Of a DNA stretch of 49,253 nt, positions 20,104 through 29,233 are shown piece after piece; the first letter of the stretch is position 1; every line of letters begins with the position of its first letter. Location: positions 1 through 49,253 of the forward strand of contig JAKCDM010000012.1 of the NCBI GenBank assembly GCA_021841865.1, written 5' to 3'. The stretch comes from Pseudomonadota bacterium. Lineage in GTDB: Bacteria; Pseudomonadota; Gammaproteobacteria; Burkholderiales; Burkholderiaceae_C. The notes under the pieces were generated by a model, which saw only the letters and a list, made by a program, of their open reading frames with translations, ran no database searches and was not told the origin of the DNA. The translations under genes and the position numbers were made by a program.

Positions 20104-20822
20104 CCCCCGCACTCTCCGCGCCGCGCCGCGCCTCGCGCGCCGAAGCCATCTACGCGCGCCTGCGCGACGACGTATTCGAGTTCCGGCTGCTGCCGGGCTC
20201 GCGCGTCACCGAATCGGAGATCGCACAGCGCTACGGCGTCTCGCGTACCCCGGTGCGCGAGGCGTTGCTGCGCCTGCAGACCGAAGGCCTGGTGCGGGGC
20301 TATTTCCGCAGCGGCTGGGAAGTCGTGCCGATCAACTTCGTCCGCTTCGACCAACTCTACGAGCTACGTAAGCTCATCGAGGTGCATGCGGTACGCGTGC
20401 TGGCGTCGAGCCCGCCGGCGGCGCCGGCGCGCCAGGGGCTGGAGCAGCTGGCCGCGCGCTGGATGGTCGACAAGGCGCAGCGCTCGAGCGATGCTCGCGA
20501 GGTCGCCGGGCGCGACGAGGAGTTCCACGCGGGGCTGGTCGACGCCGCCGGTAACCCGGAGATGCTGCGCGTGCACGCCGACGTCACCGATCGCATCCGC
20601 ATCATCAGGCGCCTGGACTTCACCTACCCCCACCGCGTCAGCAGCACCTACGACGAGCACGCGGCGATCCTGCGCGCGATCCAGCGTCGCAAGCCCGACA
20701 ACGCCGAGATGCTGGTGCGCGCGCACATAGAGCGCAGCCAGCAGGAGACGCGCAAGATCACCCTGCACCGACTGCACACGGTGCGCGAGGAAGTCGCCAC
20801 GCTCACGCCCGGCACCGATTGA
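20100..20822 (+). CDS. GntR-family (FCD) transcriptional regulator
   Basis: AEAIYARLRDDVFEFRLLPGSRVTESEIAQRYGVSRTPVREALLRLQTEGLV wHTH plus FCD-like C-terminus; GTG start overlaps atzH stop. Confidence 0.9.
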   Translation: MTPALSAPRRASRAEAIYARLRDDVFEFRLLPGSRVTESEIAQRYGVSRTPVREALLRLQTEGLVRGYFRSGWEVVPINFVRFDQLYELRKLIEVHAVRVLASSPPAAPARQGLEQLAARWMVDKAQRSSDAREVAGRDEEFHAGLVDAAGNPEMLRVHADVTDRIRIIRRLDFTYPHRVSSTYDEHAAILRAIQRRKPDNAEMLVRAHIERSQQETRKITLHRLHTVREEVATLTPGTD

Positions 20823-20874
20823 CCCCTGTCATCGCTCACTGCCCAATGGTAGATCCATCCGCGGAGAACCCCTG

Positions 20875-22674
20875 ATGATCGCGAGCCTCACCATCCCCGC
20901 CCTGCAGGCGGCCTATCGCAGCGGCGAGCTGACGCCCGGCCGGCTGGTCGACGATCTGCTGGCACGCAACGCGCAGTATCCCGACCACGCCATCTGGATC
21001 ACCCCGCCCGAGGCGCAGCGCCTGCACGCGCGCGCACACGAACTCCAGCGCGGCGGCATGCAGGGCAAGCCGTTGTATGGCGTGCCGTTTGCGATCAAGG
21101 ACAACATCGACCTGGCGGGGGTGCCGACCACGGCCGGGTGCCCGGACTACGCCTACACGCCGCACGAGTCGGCCACCGTGGTGCAGCGCCTGCTCGATGC
21201 CGGTGCGATCGCGCTGGGCAAGACCAACCTCGACCAGTTCGCCACCGGGCTGAACGGCACGCGCTCGCCGTACGGTGCATGCCGCAACGCGTTCGACCCG
21301 GCGTACGTGTCGGGCGGTTCGAGCTCTGGCTCGGCGGTCGCCGTGGCGCTGGGCCTGGCCAGCTTCTCGCTTGGCACCGACACCGCGGGTTCCGGGCGCG
21401 TACCTGCGGCGTTCAACAACCTGATCGGGCTCAAGGCGAGCTGCGGCCTGCTGTCGACCCACGGCATCGTGCCGGCCTGCCGCTCGCTGGACGTGCCGAG
21501 CATCTTCGCGCTGTCGGCCGGCGATGCCCAGCGGGCGTTCGCCGCCATGCTCGGCGAGGATCCGCGCGACCCCTATGCGCGCGCTGCCCAGCCGCACGGC
21601 TTCGACTTCGGCAGCGCCACGCATTTTCGCGTCGGCGTGCCGAGCGCGCACAACCTGCAGTTCTTTGGCGACACCGACTGCCAGGCGTTGTTTGACGACG
21701 CTGTGCAGCGTCTGCGTGTGCTTGGCGCCGAACTCGTCGAAATCGATCTGGAGCCATTCTTCGAGACAGCGCAGCTGCTGTACGACGGTCCTTGGGTGGC
21801 CGAGCGCTACCAGGCGATCCGCGGCTTCGTCGACGCGCATCCACAGGCGCTGCTCGAGGTCACCCGCGGCATCATCGGCGGTGCGGCGCGCTGGCTGGCC
21901 GCCGACGCCTTCGCCGCCCAGTACCGGCTGCGCGAGCTCCAACGCGTGTGCACGCGTGCCTGGCAGCAGGTCGATTGCATGGTCACTCCGACTGCGGGGA
22001 CGATTTACAGCATCGAGCAGATGCTGGCCGAACCGGTGGTGCGCAACTCCGAGCTCGGCCTCTACACCAATTTCATGAATCTGCTGGACTATGCAGCGGT
22101 GGCGGTTCCCGCTGGCCTGCGCAGCGACGGCTTGCCGTTCGGTGTGAGCCTGTTCGCGCCCGCCCACCAGGACCTGCCACTGCTGCGGTTGGCGGCGCGC
22201 TGGCAGCGTGCGCGCGCCGAGCCCTGCGGCGCGCGCGAGCGCATGCCGGCGCCTAACGACGACGCGTTGCCACAACCCGTGCCCAGCGGTCGCATGCGCG
22301 TGGTGGCCGTCGGGGCCCACCTTAGCGGCATGGCGCTGCATCACCAGCTTGCCGAGCGTGGCGCCCGCTTGCACGCCACCACTCACACCGCGTCGTGCTA
22401 TCGCTTGCACGCGCTGCCCGACGGCCGCCGCCCGGCGCTGCAGCGCGTGGCCGATGGCGGCGCACGCATCGCCTGCGAGGTCTGGGACATGCCGGCGCAG
22501 GCCGTCGCCGAACTGCTCGCCGAGACCTCGCCGCCGCTGGGGCTGGGAACCGTGCTGCTCGACGATGGCTCGAGCGCCGTCGGGTTCATCTGCGAGCCCG
22601 TGGGCCTACAAGGCGCGCGCGACATTACGTCATACGGCGGCTGGCGCGCCTGGGTGGCAGCGCGCGCGTCGTGA
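20875..22674 (+). CDS. atzF: Allophanate hydrolase
   Basis: 599 aa amidase AIKDNIDLAGVPTTAGCPDYAY, SGGSSSGSAVAVALG, GTDTAGSGRVPAAFNNLIGLK plus C-terminal allophanate hydrolase domain (MRVVAVGAHLSGMALHHQL). Confidence 0.9.
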   Translation: MIASLTIPALQAAYRSGELTPGRLVDDLLARNAQYPDHAIWITPPEAQRLHARAHELQRGGMQGKPLYGVPFAIKDNIDLAGVPTTAGCPDYAYTPHESATVVQRLLDAGAIALGKTNLDQFATGLNGTRSPYGACRNAFDPAYVSGGSSSGSAVAVALGLASFSLGTDTAGSGRVPAAFNNLIGLKASCGLLSTHGIVPACRSLDVPSIFALSAGDAQRAFAAMLGEDPRDPYARAAQPHGFDFGSATHFRVGVPSAHNLQFFGDTDCQALFDDAVQRLRVLGAELVEIDLEPFFETAQLLYDGPWVAERYQAIRGFVDAHPQALLEVTRGIIGGAARWLAADAFAAQYRLRELQRVCTRAWQQVDCMVTPTAGTIYSIEQMLAEPVVRNSELGLYTNFMNLLDYAAVAVPAGLRSDGLPFGVSLFAPAHQDLPLLRLAARWQRARAEPCGARERMPAPNDDALPQPVPSGRMRVVAVGAHLSGMALHHQLAERGARLHATTHTASCYRLHALPDGRRPALQRVADGGARIACEVWDMPAQAVAELLAETSPPLGLGTVLLDDGSSAVGFICEPVGLQGARDITSYGGWRAWVAARAS

Positions 22675-22680
22675 GCGCGG

Positions 22681-22711
22681 ACGTGGCGGCCGGCCGGCAC
22701 GGCCGCCACGT
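22681..22711. terminator. GC-rich hairpin between convergent atzF and tsx-like genes
   Basis: Perfect 11-bp inverted repeat ACGTGGCGGCC/GGCCGCCACGT, 9-nt loop; no clear T-tract. Confidence 0.55.
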
Positions 22712-22714
22712 GGG

Positions 22715-23584
22715 TCAGAAGTGGTATTCGACCCGCAACATCGGGGTGGAGGCCTTCGCTCCGGGGGTGGTCGAGTACGGGTTGCCGAACTTGTTGCGCC
22801 AGTACTGGTACTCCAGGCCCGCCCACAGCTTGTTCGGGGCACCATACATCGAGCCCACGTCGTACATCAGCTCGGTATCGAGCAAGGTCTCCGGCGCGGT
22901 GCCGTAGCCCTTCGCGCCGATATGGTCGAAAAAGCCGCTCCACTTCACGTGCGAAGCCACGTCGATGCCCCAGTCGGCGGCCAGCACATAGGTCGTGTTG
23001 AAGGTCACGTCGCCACCCGTCGGGTACGGCGAGAAGCCGTTGTGGTTGCTCTCCTTGTACAGTTCCAGGCCGACCTCGGCGAATCCGGGAACGTCGAGGC
23101 CGACCATGGGACCGAAGCGCAGCTTGCGAACGCGCGGGCCGAAGGTCGTGTTCTTGGCCGAGTAGTCGACCCCCATGGCCATCTTCACGTCATTGATCGG
23201 GCCAAAGGAAATCTTCTTGCCGGTGATCTGGTCGTAGGACCAGGTGCGACGATAGACCGCGTACAGCTCTTGTGCGCCGGCGGCAGCGCAGCTCGGCGAA
23301 TTCGCTCCGGCGGCACAGGCTTCGACGTCGGTGGCGTCGGACATCAGGACGTCGAGGTTGAAGAAGTTGGTTCCCCAGGCATCTCCGCCGGCGTAGGTGA
23401 AGCCGGTGATCCGCTTGGCGATGTCCTGGCTGTAGCCCGGCTCGGCGAACTTCGTGCCGTAGCCGACGTGCACGTAGGCGTCGCTCCAGGTCGCCGCTTG
23501 TGCGCAATTCAGCAGCGCGCTGCCGCCGGCGAGCAGGCATGCGGCGAGCCATGGAGGGGAGAATCCGGGACGATGGGCTTTCAT
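22715..23584 (-). CDS. Tsx-like outer-membrane channel/outer envelope protein
   Basis: Signal peptide, TWSDAYVHVGYGTKFAEPG, C-terminal aromatic beta-barrel end LRVEYHF, WAGLEYQYWRNKFG. Confidence 0.75.
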   Translation of the reverse strand: MKAHRPGFSPPWLAACLLAGGSALLNCAQAATWSDAYVHVGYGTKFAEPGYSQDIAKRITGFTYAGGDAWGTNFFNLDVLMSDATDVEACAAGANSPSCAAAGAQELYAVYRRTWSYDQITGKKISFGPINDVKMAMGVDYSAKNTTFGPRVRKLRFGPMVGLDVPGFAEVGLELYKESNHNGFSPYPTGGDVTFNTTYVLAADWGIDVASHVKWSGFFDHIGAKGYGTAPETLLDTELMYDVGSMYGAPNKLWAGLEYQYWRNKFGNPYSTTPGAKASTPMLRVEYHF

Positions 23585-23669
23585 GAGCAAACTCCATTGC
23601 GAGGCGAGGAAAAGACCCGCGCGCTGCCGCCCGGGCCAGGAAGCGAAGCAGGCGCCCGTTGTCGGGCGC

Positions 23670-24512
23670 TCAGCGGCGTATTGCGCTTTCGTGCCAGTGA
23701 CCCAGCGCCAGGCGCGACAGCAGCACCATGACGCCGAACAGCGCCACGCCGGCCAGCGTGAGCAGGACCAGCGCGGCAAACATCTCGGGGATCTGCAGGT
23801 TGTAGCCACACTGCAGGATCTGGTAGGCCAGGCCGGCGCTCTGCCCGCCGGTTCCGGCGACGAATTCGGCGACCACGGCGCCGACCAGAGCCAGGCCGCT
23901 GCTGATGCGCAGGCCGCCGAAGAAGTAGGGCATCGCGGCGGGCACGCGCAGGCGAGTCAGGCGCTGCCAGCGCGAAGCCCGGTACAGCGTGAACATGTCG
24001 TCCAGGTTGGCGCTGACGCTGTTGAGCCCGAGGGTGGCGTTGGAGATGATCGGAAACACCGCGATGATCGTCGCGCAGACCACCAGGGCAGGCTCGGTGT
24101 GCTTGATCCAGATGATGATCAACGGGGCGATTGCGACGATCGGTGTCACCTGAAGCATGACCGCGTAGGGAAACAGGCTCATTTCGAGCAGTCGGCTCTG
24201 CGCGAACAGCACCGCGGTGATGCTTCCGAGCACGACGCTTGCGACGAAGGCGAGCAGCGTGACCTTCATGGTCATGAGCAGCGCGCCGAACAGCGTTCCG
24301 GCGTTCGCGACCAACGCTTGCGCGATCACCCGCGGGCCCGGAAGAAGGTACGGGGGCACATGCGCGGCCTCGACACCGAACTGCCACAGCAGCACGAAGC
24401 CGAGGCCGACGACCAGGGGCGCCGCCACGCGGATCACACGCGGCCCGGACAGCAGGGGGGAAGCGGGCATGGCTGGCTTGCGTCGGGGCTCAGGGCTTGG
24501 CCGGCAGGACAT
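23670..24512 (-). CDS. ABC transporter permease (SsuC/TauC/ThiX type)
   Basis: LQVTPIVAIAPLIIIW, LGLNSVSANLDDMFTLYRASRWQRLTRLRVPAAMPYFFGGLRIS EAA-loop; start could be 24470. Confidence 0.9.
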   Translation of the reverse strand: MSCRPSPEPRRKPAMPASPLLSGPRVIRVAAPLVVGLGFVLLWQFGVEAAHVPPYLLPGPRVIAQALVANAGTLFGALLMTMKVTLLAFVASVVLGSITAVLFAQSRLLEMSLFPYAVMLQVTPIVAIAPLIIIWIKHTEPALVVCATIIAVFPIISNATLGLNSVSANLDDMFTLYRASRWQRLTRLRVPAAMPYFFGGLRISSGLALVGAVVAEFVAGTGGQSAGLAYQILQCGYNLQIPEMFAALVLLTLAGVALFGVMVLLSRLALGHWHESAIRR

Positions 24513-25491
24513 GCAGGTCGCGGATGAACTGCAGGTCGTAGGCCTTGTGGTAATCGAAGCTCGCCGGCAGCATCTGGTGGGCCACCATGAAATCGAACAT
24601 CTTCTTCCACCGCGCGTCGGTCATCGTGCCGATTCCACCGGTCGCCGCGTCGCCGCCGGTGAGGAACCCGTACTTCTTGAGCATGCGCATCGAAAAGGCC
24701 ATCTGCTCGGGGGTCTGCTTGGGGTCGGCCTTGGCGATCAGACGGTTGCCCGGGCCCGGGTCGGCGAGATAGGACTTCCAGCCCTCGAGCGAGGCCTTCA
24801 CGAACGCGGCCACCCATTGCGGATGCTTGCTCACCATCTCGCGCGTGGTGTCGATGGTCTCGGCGTACATGGACCAGCCGTGGTCGGCGAGCAGGAATAC
24901 CACCGGGTGGCCGCCGCCCTTCTCGATCATCAGCGGCTCGGAGCCGACGAAGCCCTGCTGCGACACGTCGGGATCGTGCAGGAAAGGGGCCACGCTGAAG
25001 GTGTAGGGGCGCTCCTGCGACTGCGTGAAGCCGTATTTCTGCTCCAGCCAGGGCCACCAGGTGCTGTTGGCGCTTTGCGAAACCAGGATCGGCTTGCCCT
25101 TCAACTGGGCCAGGCTGCGCACTCCCTGGTGCGCGATGATGACCTGCGGGTCCTTCTGGAAACTCGTGGCCACGGTGACCACCGGCAGGCCGTGGGAGAC
25201 CGCCAGCATGTCCTGCATCGGATAGCCCATGTAGAAATCGCAGCTTCCGCCGACCAGCAACTGCAGGCCGTTGACCTGAGGGCCGCCCATCTTGATGGTG
25301 ACGTCGAGCCCGGCCTTCCTGTACAGCCCTTGGGCCAGCGCCTGGTAGAACCCGCCATGCTCGGCCTCGGCGAACCAGTTGGTGCAGAAGGTGAGCTTGG
25401 GCAGTTCGCCGGCGTGGACAGCCGGGGCCAGAAGTGCGAACGCCGCGGCAAGGCCTGCGGCATAGCGGAACCATGGTTTGGCGAAGCGCAT
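24490..25491 (-). CDS. NMT1/THI5-like ABC transporter substrate-binding protein
   Basis: Signal peptide then KLTFCTNWFAEAEHGGFYQALAQGLYRKAGLDVTIKMGGPQVNGLQLLVGGSCDFYMGY. Confidence 0.9.
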   Translation of the reverse strand: MRFAKPWFRYAAGLAAAFALLAPAVHAGELPKLTFCTNWFAEAEHGGFYQALAQGLYRKAGLDVTIKMGGPQVNGLQLLVGGSCDFYMGYPMQDMLAVSHGLPVVTVATSFQKDPQVIIAHQGVRSLAQLKGKPILVSQSANSTWWPWLEQKYGFTQSQERPYTFSVAPFLHDPDVSQQGFVGSEPLMIEKGGGHPVVFLLADHGWSMYAETIDTTREMVSKHPQWVAAFVKASLEGWKSYLADPGPGNRLIAKADPKQTPEQMAFSMRMLKKYGFLTGGDAATGGIGTMTDARWKKMFDFMVAHQMLPASFDYHKAYDLQFIRDLHVLPAKP

Positions 25492-25514
25492 TGCGTATCC
25501 CCGGGTGGATGGAC

Positions 25515-25545
25515 TGTATGCAACCTTGCTAGCAATACGTATGCC
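25515..25545. promoter_or_regulatory. Palindrome-rich candidate operator region of divergent promoter
   Basis: TGTATGCA (reverse complement of TGCATACA at 17840), TTGCTAGCAA palindrome, ATACGTAT palindrome. Confidence 0.35.
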
Positions 25546-25828
25546 AACTCGAGACGGCCGGAACTTTCGCGGCGTAGGCTGTTTTCCAGACAAGGATGCG
25601 CGCTCGAGTTCCCAATTGTGGTGCGCGTGCATGCTCGGGGAACACCGCCCGCATCATCACGGTGCAGGGATCCTTTGTGCACAGGATGGCATACGGTGCT
25701 TCACCCACCTGAACGCAAAATCCAGGCGCTGGCATCGGCCTTGCTTACCCGGACGGCGGAGTAGAAGCGGTCAGCGGCTGGGTCGCGGGACATTGCTCCG
25801 ACCCCCTCCACTCCCATGGGAGCCCGTC

Positions 25829-26860
25829 ATGCTCGTCACTCGTCAACCGGTGCTTCGCCGGTTCTGGTACGCCACCCTTCCCCTGCACCAACTGGAACAG
25901 GGCCCGCGGTCCTTTCGCCTGCTCGGGGTTCCGCTGGTGCTGTGGCTCGATTCGCTGGGGCGCCCGGCGGCGCTTCGCGATCGCTGCTGCCACCGCACGG
26001 CGCGCCTGTCCAAGGGCTTCGTCGAGAACGGCCACATCGTTTGCGGCTATCACGGTTGGACCTACGACACCTGCGGTCGCTGCGTTCGCATTCCGCAGAA
26101 CGAACTCGGCGCGGTTCCCGACTCGGCAAGGGTCGACGCCTTCGCCTGCGAGGCGCGCTACGGCTACGCGTGGGTCGCGCTCGAGCAGCCTCTGGCACCG
26201 ATCCCGGAATTCGAGGAGGACTCCAGGCCAGGGTTCCGGCGCATCCTGCAATTCCACGAGACCTGGGCGACCAGCCCGCTGCGCTTCATGGAAAACGCCT
26301 TCGACAACTCGCACTTCAGCTTCGTGCACCGGAGCAACTTCGGCATCCAGGAGCAGCCCAGGCCCTCGCCCTACGACATCCGCGAGTCCGGCGACGGATT
26401 CAGCGCCCACACCGTGGTGCGGATCCGCAATCCCGAGTCGAGCCACCGCGTGACCGGCTCGGCCGAGCCCTACACCGAGCGCCAGCTCCACAACCGCTGG
26501 TGGCTGCCCTTCGTTCGCAGGTTCGGCTGCGTGTACGCGCCAAGCGGACGCCACCACATCATCTACAACTGCGCGACCCCGATCGACGATGAGCACATCT
26601 CGCTGGCGCAATGGCTGTATCGCGACGACACCGAGGATGACTGCAGCGCCGTCGAGCTCATCGCCTGGGACCGCCCGATCGTCGACGAGGATCGCGACAT
26701 CCTGGAGGCCACCGACCCCGACGCCGCGCTCGATCTGCAGCGCCGCACCGAGCAGCACATGGCGTCGGACCGTCCCGGGCTGCTCATGCGCAAGCGCTTG
26801 CTGGCACTGCTCCGCGAGCATGGCGAGAGCGAGAGCCATCGCCAGACGAGTGCCGGCTGA
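25829..26860 (+). CDS. Rieske [2Fe-2S] non-heme iron oxygenase, alpha-type subunit
   Basis: Rieske CCH...CGYHGW; mononuclear iron motif NAFDNSHFSFVH. Confidence 0.93.
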   Translation: MLVTRQPVLRRFWYATLPLHQLEQGPRSFRLLGVPLVLWLDSLGRPAALRDRCCHRTARLSKGFVENGHIVCGYHGWTYDTCGRCVRIPQNELGAVPDSARVDAFACEARYGYAWVALEQPLAPIPEFEEDSRPGFRRILQFHETWATSPLRFMENAFDNSHFSFVHRSNFGIQEQPRPSPYDIRESGDGFSAHTVVRIRNPESSHRVTGSAEPYTERQLHNRWWLPFVRRFGCVYAPSGRHHIIYNCATPIDDEHISLAQWLYRDDTEDDCSAVELIAWDRPIVDEDRDILEATDPDAALDLQRRTEQHMASDRPGLLMRKRLLALLREHGESESHRQTSAG

Positions 26861-26872
26861 GACCACGACCCC

Positions 26873-27712
26873 ATGTTCGAGACGATGCACACGCCCAGCA
26901 GCGGCTCCGCCTCGGTCCGCGAGCCCGAGCCGGCTCCCGACGGTCGCACCGCGCTTCACGCGCAGCGCATCGACAAGGTCTATGCCAGCGGAACGCGCGC
27001 GCTGGCCGAACTGCGGCTGCGAATCCAGCAGGGGGAGTTCGTGTCGCTGCTCGGCCCCTCGGGTTGCGGCAAGAGCACGCTGCTGCGGATGTTCGCCGGG
27101 CTGGAGACGCCGTCCGCGGGTCACCTGTCCTGGTGGGGTTCGACCCGCCCGCCGCGCCTCGCCGACGGCGAACGCAGTCTGTCCATGGTGTTCCAGGAGG
27201 CGACGCTGATGCCCTGGGCGCGGGTGCGCGGCAACGCACGCCTGCCTCTGGACCTGCGGCGAGTGCCGCGCGCACGCGCCGACGCGCGGGTCGACGAGGT
27301 GCTGCGCCTGGTGGGCCTGGACAAGTTCGCCCGCGCCTGGCCGCGCGAACTCTCGGGGGGCATGCAGATGCGCGTGTCGCTGGCGCGCGCGTTGGTCACC
27401 GATCCGGGCCTGCTGCTGCTCGACGAGCCCTTCGGCGCGCTCGACGAGTTCACCCGCAACCGCCTCGACTCCGAGGTGCGCCGGCTTTGGGGACTGCGCG
27501 ACATGACAGTGGTGTTCGTCACGCACAGCATCTCCGAGGCGGTGTTTCTGTCGACGCGCGTGGTCGTGATGGCGGCGCGCCCGGGCCGTGTCGTCGCCGA
27601 CCTGGCCATCGACGGGCCGCCGCAGCGCGACGACGAATGGCGCAACAGCCCCGAGTTCCTGAACCACTGCCGCGAGTTGTCGGCGCTGCTGCACGCCGCC
27701 GCCGACGCCTGA
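26873..27712 (+). CDS. ABC transporter ATP-binding protein (SsuB/TauB type)
   Basis: LLGPSGCGKSTLLRMFAGLE, ELSGGMQMRVSLARALVTDPGLLLLDEPFGALDEFTR. Confidence 0.95.
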   Translation: MFETMHTPSSGSASVREPEPAPDGRTALHAQRIDKVYASGTRALAELRLRIQQGEFVSLLGPSGCGKSTLLRMFAGLETPSAGHLSWWGSTRPPRLADGERSLSMVFQEATLMPWARVRGNARLPLDLRRVPRARADARVDEVLRLVGLDKFARAWPRELSGGMQMRVSLARALVTDPGLLLLDEPFGALDEFTRNRLDSEVRRLWGLRDMTVVFVTHSISEAVFLSTRVVVMAARPGRVVADLAIDGPPQRDDEWRNSPEFLNHCRELSALLHAAADA

Positions 27713-27753
27713 GACCGCGGCGCGCATCGCGCCCGCCCACGAGAGCCGAATCC

Positions 27754-29208
27754 ATGACCGACACCTCCACCCCCTCGCCCACCTCGAACGCCCAGCCCTC
27801 GCTGCTCGTGCAGGGCGCGCAGGCGCTGCTGACCGGATTCGGGGGCAAGCAAGCGCGCGCCGCGGCCTGCGACCTGCGCATCCGCGGCGACCGCATCGAG
27901 GCCATCGGCCGGCTGCGGCGCGAACCCGGCGAGCGCGTGCTCGATGCCACCGACTGCGTGATCTACCCGGCCTGGGTAAACACCCACCACCACCTCGCGC
28001 AATCCCTGCTCAAGGGGGTTCCGGGGGGCATCGACGCCACGCTCACGCCCTGGCTCGAGGCCGTGCCCTTTCGCTTCCGCGGAGCCTTCGACGGGGAGCT
28101 GCTGCGGCTGGCGGCGCGCATCGGACTGATCGAGCTGGCGCTTTCGGGCTGCGCGACCGTCGCCGATCACCACTACTACCACTGGCCGGGAATCGGCTTC
28201 GACGGGCCCGCGATCCTGTTCGAGGAGGCCGAGCGCCTGGGCCTGCGCATGGTGCTGTGCCGGGGCGGGGCGACGCGCAGCCGCGACTTCGAGTCCGGGA
28301 TTCCCGGCGCCCAGCGCCCGGAATCGCTGCGCGACTACCTCGACGATCTCGGCAGGCTGCGCGCGCTGTACCACGATGATTCGCCCCGGGCGATGCGGCG
28401 CGTCGTCGCCGCGCCGACGACGCCGCTGTTCTCGATGCAGCCGCAGGAGCTACGCGAGACCGCCGCACATGCTCGCTCGCTCGGGCTGCGCCTGCACTCG
28501 CATCTGTCGGAGACGGTGATCTACCAGGAGGTCGCGCACGCCCGGCATGCCTGCAGCCCGATCGAGTTCGTCGCCGGGGTCGACTGGCTCGGGCCCGACG
28601 TGTGGTTCGCCCACCTCGTCAAGCTGAGCGACGCGGACATCGCCGAGCTCGGACGCACCCGAACCGGTATCGCGCATTGCCCGCAGAGCAACGGACGCCT
28701 GGGCAGCGGAATCGCCCCGGTAAAGGCGCTGCAGCAGGCGGGCTCGCCCATTTCCCTCGCGGTCGACGGGGCGGCGTCGAACGAAGCCTGCGACATGCTG
28801 CAGGAGGCCCACGCGGCCTGGCTCATGGCACGCGCGCGCGGCGGGCACCTGGCGCGTCCCGGCTTCGCCGGCGGCGCCGGGGAACAGGGAGCCGCCGACG
28901 CGACGGTGGAGGACGTGGTCCGCTGGGGCACCGCCGGCGGCGCCGAGGTGCTGGGCCTGCAGGGAGTCGGCACGCTGGCGCCGGGGCAGTCCGCCGACCT
29001 GGCGATCTATCGTCTCGACCAGCCGCGTCATTTCGGCTTGCACGACGCGGCGATCGCCCCCGTGGCCAGCGGGGGTGCGAGCCTGCGCGCGCTGCTGGTC
29101 GCGGGGCGCGTGGTGGCCGAGGACGGAGCGATCCCGGGACTGGACATGGCGCGGCTCGGACGGCAGGCGCGCGATGCCGTGCGGCGCCTGCAGACCCTGG
29201 TAGGCTGA
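27754..29208 (+). CDS. Amidohydrolase, 8-oxoguanine/isoxanthopterin deaminase-like
   Basis: NTHHHLAQSL metal motif, LHSHLSETV, VDGAASNE; cytosine deaminase/AtzB-TrzA type amidohydrolase layout. Confidence 0.75.
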   Translation: MTDTSTPSPTSNAQPSLLVQGAQALLTGFGGKQARAAACDLRIRGDRIEAIGRLRREPGERVLDATDCVIYPAWVNTHHHLAQSLLKGVPGGIDATLTPWLEAVPFRFRGAFDGELLRLAARIGLIELALSGCATVADHHYYHWPGIGFDGPAILFEEAERLGLRMVLCRGGATRSRDFESGIPGAQRPESLRDYLDDLGRLRALYHDDSPRAMRRVVAAPTTPLFSMQPQELRETAAHARSLGLRLHSHLSETVIYQEVAHARHACSPIEFVAGVDWLGPDVWFAHLVKLSDADIAELGRTRTGIAHCPQSNGRLGSGIAPVKALQQAGSPISLAVDGAASNEACDMLQEAHAAWLMARARGGHLARPGFAGGAGEQGAADATVEDVVRWGTAGGAEVLGLQGVGTLAPGQSADLAIYRLDQPRHFGLHDAAIAPVASGGASLRALLVAGRVVAEDGAIPGLDMARLGRQARDAVRRLQTLVG

Positions 29209-29233
29209 ACAGGCGACAGCCGCGGATCGCGGC

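Noticed and set aside
20836-22410. 524-aa antisense ORF opposite atzF
   Set aside because: No domain features; sense frame is a clear allophanate hydrolase
17817-22674. Complete cyanuric acid pathway (AtzD-AtzE-AtzF)
   Set aside because: No AtzD/barbiturase-family ORF found on either strand of the window; only the lower part of the pathway is supported
25745-27727. 660-aa minus ORF across the Rieske and ATPase genes
   Set aside because: Antisense to two clearly supported genes
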